NCBI RefSeq assembly: GCF_032854445.1
Contig: NC_088295.1
Location: forward strand, 8,808,501-8,872,500
From: Liolophura sinensis
Lineage: Eukaryota > Mollusca > Polyplacophora > Chitonida > Chitonidae
Length of the DNA stretch: 64,000 bases
Direction of reading: 5' to 3'
Of this stretch, positions 12,267 through 64,000 are shown in pieces. The notes under the pieces were generated by a model. That model was not told the DNA's origin. It made no database searches and saw nothing but the letters and a program-made list of their open reading frames with translations. Both the position numbers and the translations under genes were made by a program. Within the stretch, counting starts at the first letter, position 1; every line of letters starts with the position of its first letter.

Positions 12267-15200
12267 GTAAGACCATTTTCCTTCCTCTGACATGTTGTTC
12301 AGGGCGTTAGGATTTGTGAACCCGCAGCCGCTAACATCTAGCCTGGCTAGTGTACCAGCGCCGTCAGAAACAGGCGAAATAACGGAAGTTTTTCTCTTGA
12401 TATCTGCCTAACAAGATTTTTCCTAACCGTGACACCTATTTAAATGGACTCCTGGTGGTACTGTGGTTTACAGAAAAATACAAAGATGCATTTCTATCGA
12501 AAGACTGAGGTGGAAAAATGAACTGAATAGGCGCAGGTTTTGCACTGTACGGCCGTCTCTGTCGTCGGTGATAGCGCTCCCCTCAGACGGAAGGCTTCTC
12601 TGCAGGCCAGCGAACACCGCTGAACGCCACGAGCGGCCGTAGTGTGTTGCCGGACGAATAATTATAGCGAATGTTGTCTCAAAATTCTCCCGTTGTGCTT
12701 TTTTTTTTCCCAAGGAATAGTTCAGACAGTTTTCTGAAGTTGTCTGTTAAATTTCTGAACAGGAGGGGTATAAAAAAAACTGTAAAAGATTTCCTCGTTA
12801 AAATATTTTTGTCTGAAACCCACATTTAACTACCATATACAATACATGATAAAGTTTATATTCTAAATCATATTTAAATTTTGTCGTCGTAATGATTTAA
12901 AAATACCCATAAATATTTCTGAATTATATCGAGCTATTTTTGTGTACGCTAGATCCCAGAATTTATTTGACCTCCAATACGCCAAAATGAAGGCAAAAAA
13001 TCGGTAATCAGACATCATGGATTTTGTTACACCCTACATTTTCCCTCCAAAAAGAAATTGAAGATCAAAACATGCAGGACGAACATTTTCAAAAGCAGAC
13101 GCACAGCGTAACGGCAAGTTCGTGCCAGAAAATATGTGTAGACAAATCCCGCTCAACTGTTAAATAACATATTCTATGAAACCCCGGTTACAGATGTGAG
13201 TAATTTGCAAACATGCAGGTTTAAGTGCATGAGGTGAAATGTAAAATTAAGTTCCTGTTACTTGCATACATTACCATGCACAGATTTTGTGTAGGGATTA
13301 TTTTTTCATTTCGGGAATCAAAACATTAGGTATGCCAAAAGATTTTAATTTGATGCGAATATACCATCCCACTACCAGGCCCTTTCTAGTGTTTTGTTTC
13401 CCGTGAAGCCGACAGATACTTACCATTAAAACACTGCGTGTCTGCTCTTTTGAAAACTGAATGTCTGAATTTTTAATGTATGCCGATGACAGTAGCTCGC
13501 AAAGAGACTTCCGTTCTTGCTCAATATTCGGAAGCAGATTGCAGTCCGTGGCTGGTTGGTGTTCCAGGTTAACATCAGCATAACATGCAGTAGGTTCCAT
13601 TTGGTTTCTATGGTCATCAGCCTCACAACCATGACATTGCTGTCCGAACTAGAAGAACTGAAAGCTGTATAGTATATGACTAATTTGTGTTTATGAGTTC
13701 ACGGTCGAAAGTTAGCATGAATATATATGTGTGGAAAGAAAACGACGCTCTAGCCACACTTTCGTTCTGAACTGTGGCTGTTCAGAAGATAAACTATGTT
13801 CCGTGCGAGTAGGCCTACCAGTGATGAACTTCACGTAAAAGTCATCTGCGCAGAGGTCTTAAAACAACGAATTCAGAAGAATCAGTGATAATCCGTTCGT
13901 TTCAATATCACCGTGCAAGCTACTGGTGCCCTATTTTTGCCCTATTGAACTTAGTGCGGCGTAGTAACTTGTGTATATTCTGGCTTATACGGGAGGTGTG
14001 GTTAATTTTTAAGGACGCCATTTTCAGTGAAGTTTAGTGTTTGATAATTACGTCGTTGTAAAATATATGGGTAAGGGCATTGTCTGAAGTTTCTCCACAC
14101 TGGTGTCGCAAGTTGACCGCTGATGACATGTTCAAAGGTACTATCTGTAAATCAACCATTCTATACAGTAAAAAGTCATTTCTGTCTGAAAGACATAAAC
14201 TTTCATGTCGTTTTTCATGTCATGTTTGTCGACTTGGTGGCGTTCGGTTTGTGGTTTACGCCACATGTATCTCACGACAGCCTGAAACTATATAAAATAC
14301 TTACCAATTTGGAATGCAAACGCTTTGAATTTCTCATCCTTCCGCAATATATAGGTGTATAAATACGTATACAGTCCCTTCGCCATGCCGTTCTTTTAGA
14401 AAACCCATTCAGTAAAGCGCAGTTGAACTCTATTCAACGTGCAAGAGCCTGCTCCTACGCCACTTCAAATTACTTTGACAGCGACATGATAGATACAACT
14501 CAGAAGAAAAAATATGACAATTATATAACAGTTGATAGTATCATTTCTGCTCCGTAGAAGTAATCATTCTGCTTGCAGTTTCCCCAAAACGTTTTTCCCA
14601 GAGCAATATACTCTGCTCCCAAAGAGTGTGTGTAAGTTTATTTTTCGCTTACGGCACTTTTGTCAGTCCACCATCTGCTTGTTGATGCGCTGTTTCTTTC
14701 CTTTAATTATTAAACAATATTGTTTTAATAATCATCATGTTTGTCTATTGTGTGCTGCTATACAGGAAACCTTAGGCCTGAACGATAAGATGAATAGATT
14801 AATACGTATTGTCAAATTCTTTGAAATATTTGAGGATTCAGTTTGATGTAACATCGCGATTTAGAACAGAATGAGTGAGCAGAAAGCTCTGTATGTTGAA
14901 TAGTCCACAAACCGCATTGAATACGGCATGGAAGAAGTTATGGTCACATCTACACCAATGGTGGATTGTGGTACTCTGGCCTACTGGAATTTAATCTTGA
15001 CAGAGTGAGCCGCAGGTTTAACAATAGGTTGCCAGTACGATTTGTTGTGAGGTGTGGCGGCGTGATGCCATGCCGGGCCAGTCGAGGGGGCCACCATCAC
15101 GCTTATCAAAGGGCCTGGCTTAGTAAACTACGCGCTGATCAATACCGGTCAGATCGTCTAGGAGTTTTTTTCAGCAGTTTTACTTCCTCGATGTACCACG

Positions 15201-15980
15201 CAATGCAATTCTGGCCATCTGGAATTATCTATTCATATTTTATCTTCGTGCATTAAGCTATGAGGTTTTTGAAAAAGTGTTTTTATCTCTAGCATGTATG
15301 ATTTATTCCCGGATGTTGATTTTGTGTAATGTCGATCCAAAAAGAACACGGCAGAATCAAAGTTGACGATTGTTCTGTTTTCGGCGGATGTATTTTACAT
15401 TAATGACATCCGTGACGAAGGTAATATTCTAATGCAACTCTCTTATTTTATGTACAATCCTGAAAAATTCAGTATAGCCGAGCTGCGTTGTGAACTGAAA
15501 TCAGGGTATTGTGCTCATGCATGGCGGCAAGGACCTACGGTTGAGCGAATAGCTTCCTTCACTTGCCTAAATATGGGAACCGAAACAGTCTGTTTGTATG
15601 CTTGAATATCGAGACAATAGAACCTATCCTGTTAAATTGCTTTATTGGTTACCTTAATCATAAATTGTACTTTCTGGGTGATTTGCAGGAGGAAATATAT
15701 GCCTAGTGTTATGCTCCATTTCCTACACGAAAGACAAACAATTGGCCTGTGAAAAAATCATGCCGCCCAAGTGCAATCTATGCCATGCACATATGTCCGT
15801 CTTTGAACGATTACGAAAATGTTTATCACAAGTGTTTCTCATAAGGGCTGTACATATGATGTCATTCCTGACAGACCCGGATAGTGACTGCAAATTTGAC
15901 AGGAGTATTTTAGAGCGACAAAGGGATATTAACGAAAAAAAAATCATCGACAGTGTAAAGAAAGGTCGAGTGTTGTTTTC

Positions 15981-16001
15981 TTTTTTTTGGGGGGGGGGGG
16001 G
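15981..16001 (+). repeat. T8-G13 homopolymer junction
   Basis: Eight T followed by thirteen G. The G-run could form intramolecular or multi-strand quadruplexes and is prone to length variation. Confidence 0.9.
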
Positions 16002-16550
16002 CGGTCGTCTACATCCGTGTTGCGTCTGATTTCCACGGCCCTTTGTATTTCACAGAGATAGGATCTCTCCCGTCATGAGTGTTAGATTTCTGTATTTATA
16101 ACGTATGTGAACTATTTTAGTGTTTCTGTGGCTAATGGAACACGAGCCTTGCGCATGCACGTCGAAGATTTTATGTGGTTTACCTGTACAGCATGAAGTT
16201 AAACTTCGTCGTTATGAATATTCTTCAAGTTTTGATCCTTTCGCTTATGTCCAAGTTTTTAACGAACATCTATTGGCATAGTAACAATTTTGTTATTCAA
16301 TGGTTTAGATATAAGCTAGCAACAGGCTACTCACACGCTCTGTAGAATACATACAGTTAGAGAGTGACGTCAGTAAAAATCAAAATAGACTAGAGCCTGT
16401 GTGAAGTTCTTACATACTTGTGCCTTGAAGTCAGCAGACCGTTATATCTGGTAATGAATGATTTGATTGTTACTTAACACCACCCTTCGTCGTAGATAGC
16501 CTCCTCGTCAGGGACCAGCCCTGTAGCGGGTAGTCAGAGAGCATTACCGC

Positions 16551-16560
16551 TATATAAAAG
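16551..16560 (+). promoter_or_regulatory. TATA-like box, possible alternative promoter
   Basis: TATATAAAAG lies about 640 bp upstream of the start codon. It would suit a start site near 16580 if the gene had a promoter directly ahead of exon 1. Such sequences are common by chance in AT-rich DNA. Confidence 0.2.
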
Positions 16561-17113
16561 CTAGAACCAGCCCTGCGTTTAGGACAACAGTTAAATTCAG
16601 GCACATTTAGTCACTCACGGTGTCTCAATAAGCTTTATCTATAGGTTCTCCACATGCACGTGTTGGCTACACGCCAAGCATGTCTGCTTCCCCATCTTAT
16701 ATTAATATGTATCAAATATCGAGACTTAGGTCGTCAGCAACACGCCGAGATCCCATGTGGCAGAAAGATGCGCTATGGCTAACAGAAGCTGTCTAAACGT
16801 GAACAGTTTAATTAGTTTATGTTGGACCGCTTATTTGCCCAATGGATGGTGGCTCGTATAATTTTTTTTATGGAGAGCCCGTCATTTTCTCGACTATTTT
16901 GTATTTTATTTTAAGCTGCATGCCTGTTTCTTCGGTCGTTTGTTTGAGACTTTGCGTGTTTAGAGTCAGTTTGCGGCAGAGATGGGATTAAATCTCTCTA
17001 ACCTTCACTGTATGTATAATTGCACGTCTCCGCTAACGGCCACTGATGTGTGCCGTTTATTTCAAAAAGATAAAAGAAGGCATTCATATTGGTTGTCTGG
17101 TCTTTTCTTGCAG

Positions 17114-17200
17114 ATAAAGACAAGCGCCGTTCAGCAGAATGGTTTGACAGCAGTGCAGCACACACGTAGTTTTTAACGTGTGCGATCGAACTGGACAACG
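17114..17200 (+). other. TNRC18: 5' UTR part of first coding exon
   Basis: The segment begins after a strong acceptor (TTTTCTTGCAG) and carries an in-frame TAA at 17174-17176, so translation cannot begin further upstream in this frame. The start context is AACG-ATG-G, with A at -3 and G at +4. Confidence 0.5.

Positions 17201-64000
<46,800 letters not shown>

Larger units (their letters stand above)
12267..17113 (+). other. probable 5' UTR intron or upstream flank, no gene seen
   Basis: No supported exon on either strand. It contains a T8-G13 homopolymer junction at 15981-16001 and a TATA-like sequence at 16551-16560. Open frames of 65-107 codons have no recognisable domains. Confidence 0.45.

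Noticed and set aside
13298-13632. Minus-strand open frame of 100 codons
   Set aside because: No domain, no splice context, and a length expected by chance in this amount of sequence.

Overview
The window is eukaryotic, animal, non-vertebrate DNA. It is AT-rich and intron-rich, with GT-AG introns from about 200 bp to 9 kb, many tandem repeats and scattered copies of a tRNA-derived SINE. The central domain of the SINE resembles the V-SINE superfamily known from molluscs. That SINE, together with a single gene looking equally like vertebrate TNRC18 and BAHCC1, suggests a marine lophotrochozoan. A mollusc is most likely; a brachiopod or similar animal is not excluded. The species cannot be named from the sequence alone.

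Layout. Bases 1-2620 are a 19-bp satellite arranged in 821-bp higher-order units that runs off the left edge. Bases 2621-12000 are non-coding, with SINE fragments, two (TA)n tracts and one nearly complete SINE at 8941-9212. A CpG-rich patch at 11880-12266 has a CCAAT/NF-Y site, a GC box and a strong splice donor; it is a candidate promoter and non-coding first exon. From 17201 to the right edge, almost everything belongs to one plus-strand gene.

That gene is a TNRC18/BAHCC1-family chromatin reader (relative of Drosophila winged eye). I could assemble 28 coding exons whose 27 introns keep one open frame, giving about 2,486 residues before the window ends inside exon 28. The protein starts with the family's short N-terminal block (exons 1-3). 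It continues through large disordered S/T/K-rich exons (4, 5, 11) with islands of conserved sequence, a helical segment (exon 12), two AT-hooks (exons 13 and 20), an SV40-like nuclear localisation signal (exon 19) and a tandem Tudor module (exons 24-27). The BAH domain that defines the family should lie past position 64000. The first three exons are spread over about 17.8 kb and the rest are compact.

The most unusual observation concerns splice sites embedded in tandem repeats. The exon 22 donor, with the last nine exonic bases, is repeated about ten times downstream in intron 22. The exon 14 acceptor is the last of four 28-bp-spaced copies of a pyrimidine-AG motif. In both cases a shift to a neighbouring copy gives an in-frame stop before the Tudor and BAH modules. 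No second protein-coding gene, structural RNA gene or intact autonomous transposon could be supported.
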